This document shows positions 1 through 5,055 of a stretch of 15,271 nucleotides of DNA, piece by piece. A program made the position numbers and the translations under genes. The notes beneath the pieces are model-generated. The model worked only from the letters and a program-made list of their open reading frames with translations, had not been told where the DNA came from and searched no databases. Every line of letters starts with the position of its first letter. Positions within the stretch are counted from its first letter, which is position 1. Source of the DNA: an uncultured Collinsella sp. (GTDB lineage: Bacteria > Actinomycetota > Coriobacteriia > Coriobacteriales > Coriobacteriaceae); contig CABRIB010000048.1 of the NCBI GenBank assembly GCA_902470915.1, forward strand, positions 1 through 15,271. Reading direction: 5' to 3'.

Positions 1-47
1 GAGATAGGAGTCCGTCTCGTGGGCTCGGAGATGTGTATAAGAGACAG
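1..47 (+). other. Nextera adapter (sequencing artefact)
   Basis: Not genomic DNA. Positions 14-47 match the Nextera read-2 transposon adapter and end in the mosaic end AGATGTGTATAAGAGACAG. Positions 6-13 (AGGAGTCC) sit where the i7 index belongs, and GAGAT at 1-5 matches the end of the P7 primer. The same index appears in reverse complement at the right contig end. Translating through it gives the known artefact peptide MGSEMCIRDR, which must not be taken as the N-terminus of the next gene. Confidence 0.97.
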
Positions 48-324
48 GCTCAACGCCTTGTATCCCGTTGCCATCGTGCTGGTGCTGATGGGCCTGGTGC
101 ACGGCTTTTGCGACGCCCATCCGCAGGTGTGGGTCTGGGTCGGCGGCGTGGTTGCCGTGCAGAGCGTGATCACCTCGGTCCGCGATGCGTTCTTTGCGGG
201 CGCGTGGCTGCCGTTTGATGTGCTGGCGCTGGCGGATATCGGTGCCGCTTGGGCGCCGGTTGCCGTGGTGGCGTTTGTGATTGGCCTGCTCCATAGTCGT
301 TTTGTTGCACATTCGAGGAGCTAA
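48..324 (+). CDS. brnQ: Branched-chain amino acid transporter, C-terminal fragment (BrnQ-like)
   Basis: This is the C-terminal 91 residues of a membrane protein cut off by the contig end; the reading frame runs straight out of the adapter, so no true start is present. Three hydrophobic stretches are visible: around LYPVAIVLVLMGLV, around VWVWVGGVVAVQSVI and around WAPVAVVAFVIGLL. The order of an LNALYP segment, a short loop, and a final helix before a basic tail resembles the C-terminus of LIV-II (BrnQ) family symporters, which import leucine, isoleucine and valine with Na+ or H+. The stop is TAA at 322-324. The assignment rests on remembered family pattern over a short fragment, so another multi-spanning transporter is possible. 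It appears unrelated in function to the tRNA unit that follows 12 bp downstream. Confidence 0.6.
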
Positions 325-335
325 GGCATCAATGC

Positions 336-364
336 TTGCACAGGCGGGGAGTCTCCCCTATAAT
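336..364 (+). promoter_or_regulatory. Sigma-70-type promoter for the tRNA pair
   Basis: The -35 box TTGCAC (336-341) is separated by exactly 17 bp from a consensus -10 box TATAAT (359-364). Transcription would begin near 371, about 45 nt before tRNA-Pro. The spacer holds a small palindrome, GGGGA-GTC-TCCCC (346-358). This is the best promoter match in the window and fits a stable-RNA promoter. Confidence 0.8.
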
Positions 365-415
365 TTCCTTCGCTTTGGGACACGCAAGGTTTAGACCTTA
401 GCTGCTCAACACCTT

Positions 416-492
416 CGGGACGTGGCGCAGTTTGGTAGCGCGCCTGCTTTGGGAGCAGGATGTCGCAGGTTCAAATCCTGTCGTCCCGACCA
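416..492 (+). tRNA. tRNA-Pro (anticodon TGG)
   Basis: A complete cloverleaf can be drawn. The acceptor CGGGACG (416-422) pairs with CGTCCCG (482-488). The D stem is GCGC/GCGC. The anticodon stem CCTGC/GCAGG encloses the loop TTTGGGA, with TGG at 450-452. The T arm is GCAGG-TTCAAAT-CCTGT. Discriminator A489 and an encoded CCA (490-492) complete it. TGG reads proline CCA and, by wobble, other CCN codons. It is probably co-transcribed with tRNA-Gly only 6 bp downstream. Confidence 0.95.
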
Positions 493-498
493 TATCTT

Positions 499-572
499 GC
501 GGGCGTAGTTCAATGGTAGAACCCCAGCCTTCCAAGCTGATGACGCGGGTTCGATTCCCGTCGCCCGCTCCA
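499..572 (+). tRNA. tRNA-Gly (anticodon TCC)
   Basis: The acceptor GCGGGCG (499-505) pairs with CGCCCGC (562-568). The D arm is GTTC/GAAC. The anticodon stem CCAGC/GCTGA has one terminal mismatch and encloses CTTCCAA, with anticodon TCC at 531-533. The T arm is CGGGTTCGATTCCCG. T569 and an encoded CCA (570-572) end the gene. It reads glycine GGA/GGG. It is the second member of the Pro-Gly unit and is followed 11 bp later by a terminator. Its 3' end is repeated at 755-772. Confidence 0.95.
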
Positions 573-654
573 CAAGATAGCTTAACGGCTCTGATTCCCT
601 TTGGGATCAGAGCCGTTTTCATAAGCGTGCCGGACGATGGGAATCGAACCCGGC
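555..654 (+). repeat. Direct repeat copy 1: tRNA-Gly 3' end, terminator and flank
   Basis: Bases 555-654 align without gaps to 755-854, an offset of exactly 200 bp. The first 26 bases (T arm, acceptor 3' strand, CCA and AAGATAG) differ at one position. The terminator hairpin is conserved in shape, and similarity fades after about 645. The downstream edge contains GGGAATCGAACCC (639-651), a perfect 13-nt inverted copy of the tRNA-Gly T arm (547-559). The unit is therefore itself an imperfect inverted repeat around the terminator. Confidence 0.85.
584..619 (+). terminator. Rho-independent terminator of the tRNA unit
   Basis: AACGGCTCTGATTCCC (584-599) pairs with GGGATCAGAGCCGTT (603-617) across a TTT loop, with one bulged T. 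TTTT follows at 616-619. On the other strand the hairpin is also flanked by A/T bases, so it may work in both directions. It lies 11 bp after the CCA of tRNA-Gly. Confidence 0.88.
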
Positions 655-670
655 AGGGTGCGAAGCTGAG

Positions 671-750
671 AAAATGCGTGAGCATTTTCCAGCGCAGCAC
701 GCAAGGGCCAATGGCCCGCAGCGAAACAAGGGTTTGCGAAGCAAACCCTT
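671..750. repeat. Cluster of three perfect hairpins between the tRNA-tail copies
   Basis: Three stem-loops follow each other: AAAATGC-GTGA-GCATTTT (671-688), GGGCC-AAT-GGCCC (705-717) and AAGGGTTTGC-GAA-GCAAACCCTT (728-750, a perfect 10-bp stem). No convincing gene covers the stretch: apparent reading frames on both strands are open through tRNA-like sequence and lack start signals. The hairpins could be a non-coding RNA, a decayed element or part of a dispersed repeat. I cannot decide from this window. Confidence 0.6.
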
Positions 751-754
751 GGAC

Positions 755-854
755 TTCCCGTCGCCCGTTCCACAAGATAGATGAATGGCTCTGATCCCTT
801 TTGGGACCAGAGCCATTTTCGTAAGTGCACGGGGCAACGGGAATCGATGCCGCC
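755..854 (+). repeat. Direct repeat copy 2: orphan tRNA-Gly 3' end with terminator
   Basis: This is the second copy of the unit at 555-654. It starts inside the T arm (TTCCCGTCGCCCG, then TTCCA), so it carries the acceptor 3' strand and CCA of a glycine tRNA but no anticodon arm or 5' half. It also repeats the inverted-T-arm motif downstream, as GGGAATCGA at 839-847. It is either the relic of a second tRNA-Gly gene or a scar from an element that used the tRNA 3' end. Confidence 0.8.
784..819 (+). terminator. Second terminator-like hairpin (copy in the repeat)
   Basis: AATGGCTCTGATCCC (784-798) pairs with GGGACCAGAGCCATT (803-817) over a TTTT loop, with one A-C mismatch, followed by a T run at 816-819. 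It is the counterpart of 584-619. Base changes on both sides of the stem (C-G to T-A near the base) keep pairing. That suggests the structure was maintained, or was inherited from a different parental copy. Confidence 0.7.
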
Positions 855-865
855 CCGCGCCCTAG

Positions 866-947
866 CTAAGGTACGGTTAAATAGTTTCTGAAAAGTCCGA
901 ATAAGTCTAATAAGCCTAAATCCAGGAACTATTTCACCGTAACTTAG
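866..947. repeat. Long inverted repeat with 25-bp arms
   Basis: The arm 866-890 (begins CTAAGGTACGGT, ends AGTTTCTG) matches the reverse complement of 923-947 with three mismatches. The 32-nt loop is A/T-rich and has repeated AATAAG/CTAA words. There is no T run after either arm, so it is not a typical terminator, although it sits 13 bp beyond the stop of the minus-strand PIN gene. It could be a small non-autonomous element, an mRNA 3' stabiliser or a protein-binding palindrome. Confidence 0.75.
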
Positions 948-959
948 GTGGGGATAGGT

Positions 960-1415
960 TTAGCTGCGGGGGTGGTGGCGGAGCTTGTCGATGGTGGAGT
1001 CGGTGCTTCGACTGCGGGCTTCTGCTGCGGTTTGGCGCTTGCGGCGGTAATCGATCATGCCTTGGATGATGGGCTTGCCAAAGCTCACGACATCATCGTT
1101 GTAGATGCCGGTTCGGGCTGCGAGGAGGCAGTCGGTAAAGTCCATATGGGTCTTGCCGAAGAGTTTGACGGCAAGGGCGACAACGGTGGGCTCGTCGACC
1201 ATGACGTCATCGAGCAGCCTTTTCATGGCCGCAGCAATTTCAACGCGGGGAACCTTATAGACGTCGCGCAGCGTGACCACGACGCGCGTGATGATTTCGG
1301 GGTAGACACGTGCGGTGCGCGTGGCGATGACCTTGGCGGCGCGCGGTGACAGGACCTCGTCGTCGTCAAGCAGGTAGCGCAGGATGACGGTCTCGTCGAT
1401 GATGGTGCTACTCAT
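960..1415 (-). CDS. PIN-domain protein, VapC-like putative toxin
   Basis: This is a 151-residue protein. The N-terminus has the PIN start motif (D7 in IIDETVILRYLL, compare DTNVLLRYLL). E40 lies in YPEIITRVVVTL, where the second acidic residue is expected, and D92/D95 lie in MDFTDCLLAA, matching the third motif. In this family these acids bind Mg2+/Mn2+ for RNA cleavage. At the fourth acidic position the sequence reads SFGKP (G113) instead of the usual FDK-like motif, so activity may be altered. The C-terminal tail from about 125 is basic and low in complexity. The ATG (1415) overlaps the antitoxin gene by 8 nt, implying translational coupling. A PIN-fold nuclease is likely; the toxin role is inferred from the pairing. 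Confidence 0.72.
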   Translation of the reverse strand: MSSTIIDETVILRYLLDDDEVLSPRAAKVIATRTARVYPEIITRVVVTLRDVYKVPRVEIAAAMKRLLDDVMVDEPTVVALAVKLFGKTHMDFTDCLLAARTGIYNDDVVSFGKPIIQGMIDYRRKRQTAAEARSRSTDSTIDKLRHHPRS

Positions 1416-1731
1416 GGATATCTACTTCCTCGGGACCCAAAACCGACTCGTCGCTTTCTGTGGCTAGGTATTCAATCCAGGCATTGCGCTCCTCGGAGCG
1501 GCGATTGGGGTCCCCATATGCTTTGAGCAGTCCATAGGCGGCCGTGCCGTCCTTGGAGCGCACGGCGACCGGCTGAAAGGGGAGCTTGCGCATCAAAATA
1601 CTCTGCGCGACAAATAGACGGACAGCCTCGGCGAGCGATGTGCCCATGGCGTCGTAGAGACGTTCGGCATGCTGCTTGTCTTCCTCGCGAATGCGCACCT
1701 GCAGGATGGCTCGTTTTTGAGTCGATGACAT
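1408..1731 (-). CDS. RelB/DinJ-type antitoxin-like protein
   Basis: This is a 107-residue protein. The N-terminal part (about 6-55) fits the RelB/DinJ ribbon-helix-helix family: a short strand (AILQVRIREEDK), a helix, G-TS-LAEAVRLFV, and the closing LPFQP motif. These proteins bind DNA as dimers and neutralise a toxin through their C-terminal part, here acidic (ESDESVLGPEEVDIHE). I chose the ATG at 1731 because AGGGAGG lies 6 nt upstream; a GTG three bases further out is possible. It is the first gene of a two-gene unit with the PIN gene. Pairing a RelB/DinJ antitoxin with a PIN rather than a RelE/YafQ toxin is less common. Autoregulation at the upstream palindromes is plausible. Confidence 0.75.
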   Translation of the reverse strand: MSSTQKRAILQVRIREEDKQHAERLYDAMGTSLAEAVRLFVAQSILMRKLPFQPVAVRSKDGTAAYGLLKAYGDPNRRSEERNAWIEYLATESDESVLGPEEVDIHE

Positions 1732-1757
1732 CACTGGCCTCCCTTAATGAGCGTGCA

Positions 1758-1795
1758 ATTTGAATAGTCAAATACAACATCGGCTAATAATAGCC
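1758..1795 (-). promoter_or_regulatory. Two small palindromes upstream of the antitoxin gene (possible operator)
   Basis: ATTTGA-ATAG-TCAAAT (1758-1773) and GGCTA-ATAA-TAGCC (1782-1795) lie 27 and 51 bp upstream of the antitoxin ATG. Ribbon-helix-helix antitoxins commonly bind such short palindromes at their own promoter. A TTGACT (minus strand, inside the first palindrome) could serve as a -35 box, but no good -10 is obvious. Both the operator role and the promoter are inference. Confidence 0.4.
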
Positions 1796-1956
1796 AATCT
1801 TACAACCATTACTTTATTGCACTAGAGTAATTGAGTGTAAACGATATTACAAACGTACTACATCCTTCAGAAACGAGCGTGAAATCTCCCTTGGATGTAC
1901 GCATGTAATACACTCACCTTTATAGCTTCTAGAGAATAATTCCAACCTGCCAAAAC

Positions 1957-1982
1957 CCCTGCAATACACCCGTATTGCAGGG
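1957..1982. promoter_or_regulatory. Perfect 11-bp hairpin/palindrome upstream of the FHL operon
   Basis: CCCTGCAATAC (1957-1967) and GTATTGCAGGG (1972-1982) are exact reverse complements around the loop ACCC. There is no T run on the plus strand. On the minus strand GGTTTTGG follows, a weak terminator tail, but nothing is transcribed toward it from the right. A binding site for a transcription regulator of the fdh/hyf operon is the more likely role, since it lies about 180 bp before the first start codon. Confidence 0.5.
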
Positions 1983-1994
1983 CCTATGCTCAAG

Positions 1995-2023
1995 TTTGCC
2001 CCCTGCAACTGCGTATATTTAAC
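1995..2023 (+). promoter_or_regulatory. Candidate promoter of the fdh-hyf operon (weak)
   Basis: TTTGCC (1995-2000) and TTTAAC (2018-2023) are spaced by 17 bp within the last A/T-rich stretch before the GC-rich leader. The TATATT at 2014-2019 is an alternative -10 without a good -35. The match is poor, so an activator would probably be needed. The position, just downstream of the 1957-1982 palindrome, is what makes it worth listing. Confidence 0.25.
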
Positions 2024-2085
2024 CTGTATATCGTTGGAGGAATTCTATCGAAGTGCCTGTTTCGCCGCATGCACTCGATACGCCG

Positions 2086-2136
2086 ATGCCGGACCACGGG
2101 CGGTCCGGGGCAACGTCGACAGGGTCTCTCCGGCAT
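2086..2136 (+). promoter_or_regulatory. Leader with two competing stems before the first ribosome site
   Basis: CCGGACC (2089-2095) pairs with GGTCCGG (2102-2108) around a 6-nt loop. ATGCCGG (2086-2092) can instead pair with CCGGCAT (2130-2136). The two stems share 2089-2092 and so cannot both fully form. The second ends 8 nt before the AGGAGG (2144-2149) of the hydN-like gene. This could be a translational or transcriptional switch, but I recognise no known riboswitch class and such GC-rich pairings also arise by chance. Confidence 0.3.
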
Positions 2137-2160
2137 GGGATTCAGGAGGGAGTGAACAAC

Positions 2161-2679
2161 ATGGGCAATAAACGAGTCGTAGCCGATTCCTCACGCTGCA
2201 TTGGGTGCCAAACCTGTATGGCGGCGTGCATCGAGGCGCACGACATCCCCGGCAACATCGCCGCGCCGCGCCTGCGCGTGACGCGTACGTACGAGATCTC
2301 CGCACCGGTGGCGTGCCATCACTGCGAGGATGCCCCGTGCGCGAAGGCCTGTCCTACGGGCGCCTTGTTCTTTGATCCAAAGAACCATCGTATCGGCGTT
2401 AACGAGGACAACTGCATCGGCTGCAAGAGCTGCGTCATGGCATGCCCCTTTGGCGCCGTGAGCGTGGCGACCACGCAGGTTCCGGTCTTGATGGGCGACG
2501 TTCGCGTGGGTTCGCAGACCAAGAGCTTCGTGCTCAAGTGCGACCTGTGCGTGGACCGTCCCGGCGGTCCGGCGTGTGCCGAGGCGTGCCCGACCAAGGG
2601 CCTCACCCTGGTAGACGAGGAGCGCCTGGCAGAACTGACTGCCGAGCGTGCCCGCGCCACCATCGAAAACGAGGCGTAA
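2161..2679 (+). CDS. hydN: HydN-like 4Fe-4S ferredoxin partner of formate dehydrogenase
   Basis: This is a 172-residue electron-transfer protein of the HycB/HydN/HyfA family. Sixteen cysteines form four 4Fe-4S cluster sites: C13-16-19-23, C52-55-60-64, C85-88-91-95 and C127-130-139-143. It has no signal peptide or membrane segment, so it is cytoplasmic. ATG 2161 is chosen because the protein then begins MGNKRVVADSSRCIGC, closely like known HydN starts. AGGAGG lies 11 nt upstream, a slightly long spacing. A GTG at 2053 would add 36 residues without family support. It precedes fdhF by 75 bp and probably carries electrons from FdhF or aids its assembly. It is a paralogue of the HyfA-like protein encoded after fdhF, so the symbol hycB would also be defensible. 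Confidence 0.85.
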   Translation: MGNKRVVADSSRCIGCQTCMAACIEAHDIPGNIAAPRLRVTRTYEISAPVACHHCEDAPCAKACPTGALFFDPKNHRIGVNEDNCIGCKSCVMACPFGAVSVATTQVPVLMGDVRVGSQTKSFVLKCDLCVDRPGGPACAEACPTKGLTLVDEERLAELTAERARATIENEA

Positions 2680-2754
2680 GCGTTGGGGCGACAAGCCCAA
2701 TGATTGTCAAATAAGTACCGAGCATTCGGTAGCAGAAAAAGGAAGGAGGGTGTC

Positions 2755-4977
2755 ATGGAGAAGCATAAAGTGATCTGCCCGTACTGCGGCGCCGGTTGCC
2801 AGTTTAACCTCCTGGTCCAAAACGGCCAGGTCGTGGGCACCGAACCGCTCAACGGCATCACCAACCAGAGCGAGCTGTGCCTTAAGGGCATGAGCGGCTA
2901 CGACTTCATCAACGACACCAAGATCTTGACTCCTCGCGTACTGCACCCGATGATCCGCCGCACCAAGGGCGCGGATCTTGAGCGCGTAAGCTGGGACGAG
3001 GCACTGGATTTCACCGCATCTAAGATGCAGGCCATAATTGACGAATATGGTCCTAACGCTGTCATGACCACCGGCTCTTCGCGAGGCGGCGGCAATGAGG
3101 CGAACTACGTCATGCAGAAGTTTACGCGTGCGTGCATCGGCACCCACAGCGTGGACAACTGCGCCCGTACTTGACACGGCCCTACTGTCCTCGGTCTGAT
3201 GGACACGGTTGGTTCAGGTTGCATGTCATGCTCCATCCCCGGTATGGAGGATGCGGGCTGCATTTTCCTCTTCGGCTATAACCCTGCCGATTCGCACCCC
3301 ATCGTCGCAAGGCGTATCGTGCGAGCCAAAGAAAAGGGTTGCAAGATCATCGTCGCCGATCCGCGCCATATCGAAACCGCGCGTATCGCCGATCTCTACC
3401 TTCCGATCAAGAACGGTTGCAACGTCGCGTTCCTCAACGCCTTTGCCAACTGCTTGGTCAACGATGGCCTCTACGACAAGGAATTCGTCGCCGAGCACAC
3501 GAACGGCTTTGACGAGTGGTGGGAGACCATCAAGAACTACACTCCCGAATCCGTACAGGACATCACGGGTGTCGAGCCCGCGTTGATCCACCAAGCTGCC
3601 GAGATGTACGCCACGGCGAAGCCCTCTGCCATCATTGGCTGGGGCATGGGCGTATGCCAGCAGAAGCAGAACCTGAAGACGGTGCACACCATCGCCTCCA
3701 TCGCCTGCGTTGCCGGCCAGATCGGCAAACCCAATTCCGGCCTCGCGCCCGTGCGTGGTCAGAACAACGTCCAGGGCTCCTGCGATATGGGCATGCTGCC
3801 CAACCTGTACCCTGGCTACCAGAAGGTTACCGACCCGGCAGTGCGTGCCAAGTTTGCCAAGGCTTGGGGCGTGCCCGAGGAAAAGCTCCCGCTCGAGGAG
3901 GGCTACAAGCTCACCGACCTGGGTCACCTGGTCGACGAGGGCAAGGTGCACTGCTTCTACAACTACGGCGAGGACCCGGTGCAGACCGAGCCCGATTCGG
4001 CCGGTATGCGCAAGACGCTCTCCGAGCTGGATCTGTTCATTTGCCAGGACATCTTTATGACGCAGACGACCATGCTCGCCGACGTCATCCTGCCTGCCAC
4101 TTCCTGGGGCGAGCACGAGGGTGTCTTTACCGCATCCGACCGTAGCTTCCAGCACTTTGACGCGGCCGTTCCGCCCAAGGGCGAGTGCCGTCACGACTGG
4201 GAGATCTTCGCGGACCTGTCTACGCGCATGGGCTACCCCATGCACTATGACAACACCGAGCAGATCTGGAACGAGTGCATTAGCCTGTGCCCCAACTTTG
4301 TGGGCGCGACCTACGAGAAGATGGCTCCCGAGGGCGGCTACGCCCAGTGGCCCGTCAAGAGCACCGATGTGAACGACCACGGTACGCCCGACATGTTCGC
4401 TGGTGGCAAGTTCACCACCAAGGACGGCCGCGCCAACCTGATGGCGCACGACTGGGAGGCGCCCTCCGAGCTTCCCGACGATGAGTACCCGCTCATCCTG
4501 TGCACCGTCCGCGAAGTCGGCCACTACAGCTGCCGCTCGATGACCGGCAACTGCAAGACGCTGGCGCTGCTCGCCGACGAGCCCGGCTTTGTCCGCATGA
4601 ATCCCGCGGACGCCCAGGCGCGCGGCATCAAGAACGGCGACATCGTCTCGATTCACAGCCGCCGCGGCCAGGTATACAGCCGCGCCGACGTGAGCGATCG
4701 CATCAACAAGGGCACGGTCTATATGACCTACCAGTGGTGGATCGGCAAGTGCAACGAGCTGACCATTCACAAGGTCGACCCGGTCTCGCACACGCCCGAG
4801 GACAAGTTCTCCGCCTGCCAGGTCGACGCCATCGCCGACCAGGTTTGGGCGGAGGGCGAGGTGGAGCGTCAGTACACCGAGCTCAAGCAGGCTCTGGTCG
4901 ACGCCGCCGCTCCCCAGGACGTTGAGCCCGGCGCCGCCAAGTTCGACGACGAGGCGCACGTGAATCAAATCGTGTAG
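2755..4977 (+). CDS. fdhF: Formate dehydrogenase H, selenocysteine-containing
   Basis: This 740-residue enzyme oxidises formate to CO2 with a molybdenum bis-pterin cofactor, as the catalytic arm of formate hydrogenlyase. The gene contains an in-frame TGA at 3172-3174 (codon 140), in the context NCART-U-HGPT. Selenocysteine and the following His are the catalytic pair, at the same numbers as E. coli FdhF. C8, C11, C15 and C42, followed by K44, bind the single 4Fe-4S cluster, also at matching positions. The dinucleotide-binding domain starts near residue 578 (YPLILCTVREVGHYS). The start ATG has GGAAGGAGG 5 nt upstream. Automatic callers will split the gene at the TGA or start it at 3199. The organism must carry selA, selB, selC and selD elsewhere. 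There is no export signal, so the enzyme is cytoplasmic. Confidence 0.96.
3172..3209 (+). promoter_or_regulatory. Selenocysteine TGA codon and SECIS-like hairpin
   Basis: Immediately after TGA (3172-3174), GTCC (3187-3190) pairs with GGAC (3201-3204), enclosing a loop that contains GGTCT (3193-3197). Extra pairs are possible with AC (3184-3185) and GGT (3207-3209). In E. coli fdhF the SelB-binding loop also contains GGUCU. From my memory of that sequence it starts 18 nt after the UGA, the same distance as here. This hairpin would recruit SelB and selenocysteyl-tRNA. Confidence 0.85.
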
Positions 4978-4998
4978 TCCCGTTCTCGTTGGCTTTTT

Positions 4999-5040
4999 GG
5001 GCCGGGCGTCCCGTACGTTCGGGAGCCCGGCCCGTTATTT
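4999..5040 (+). terminator. Strong terminator-like hairpin between fdhF and hyfA
   Basis: GGGCCGGGC (4999-5007) pairs with GCCCGGCCC (5025-5033). TCCCG (5009-5013) pairs with CGGGA (5020-5024) inside it, across a single bulged G and a TACGTT loop. GTTATTTT follows. The next ribosome site and ATG (5056) come so soon that no promoter fits between, so the hyf genes depend on read-through. It may lower hyf expression relative to fdhF, or stabilise the fdhF mRNA end. Confidence 0.75.
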
Positions 5041-5055
5041 TGAAAGGAAGTGGGG

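Larger units (their letters stand above)
1732..2160. other. AT-rich divergent intergenic region
   Basis: This 429-bp gap separates the minus-strand toxin-antitoxin unit from the plus-strand formate hydrogenlyase operon and must hold both promoters. It is clearly richer in A+T than its surroundings up to about 2040, then becomes GC-rich. Apart from the palindromes, hairpins and weak promoter listed separately, I see no gene in it. Short open frames here lack a ribosome site and a recognisable product. No sigma-54 -24/-12 motif (GG-N10-GC type TGGCAC...TTGCA) was found, unlike the enterobacterial formate regulon. Confidence 0.7.

Noticed and set aside
655..754. CRISPR-like array, because of repeated hairpins near a tRNA
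   Set aside because: The hairpins differ from each other in sequence and spacing, there are no repeated units with unique spacers, and no cas genes are present.
398..837. Overlapping reading frames on both strands across the tRNA region that look like small proteins (for example with GNRTR or TTGFEPATS words)
   Set aside because: They are translations of tRNA T arms, acceptor ends and terminators. None has a ribosome site, and such words are typical of spurious proteins called over tRNA genes.
2053..2160. GTG start at 2053 extending the HydN-like protein by 36 residues
   Set aside because: A GGAGG exists upstream (2036-2040) but 12 nt away, the added residues do not resemble the family, and ATG 2161 gives the usual start just before the first CIGC motif.
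1741..2160. A sigma-54 promoter or FhlA-type enhancer upstream of the operon
   Set aside because: I looked for TGGCAC-N5-TTGCA-like sequence on the plus strand and found none. Actinobacteria generally lack sigma-54.
1986..2171. A 61-residue leader peptide frame between the palindrome and hydN
   Set aside because: It has no ribosome site, no hydrophobic or repeat character, and it runs through the structured leader into hydN in another frame. I could not support translation.
3199..4977. A separate 592-residue molybdopterin oxidoreductase starting at ATG 3199
   Set aside because: It has no ribosome site, its ATG lies inside the SECIS-like loop region, and the upstream frame supplies the N-terminal cluster domain with only the selenocysteine TGA between them.
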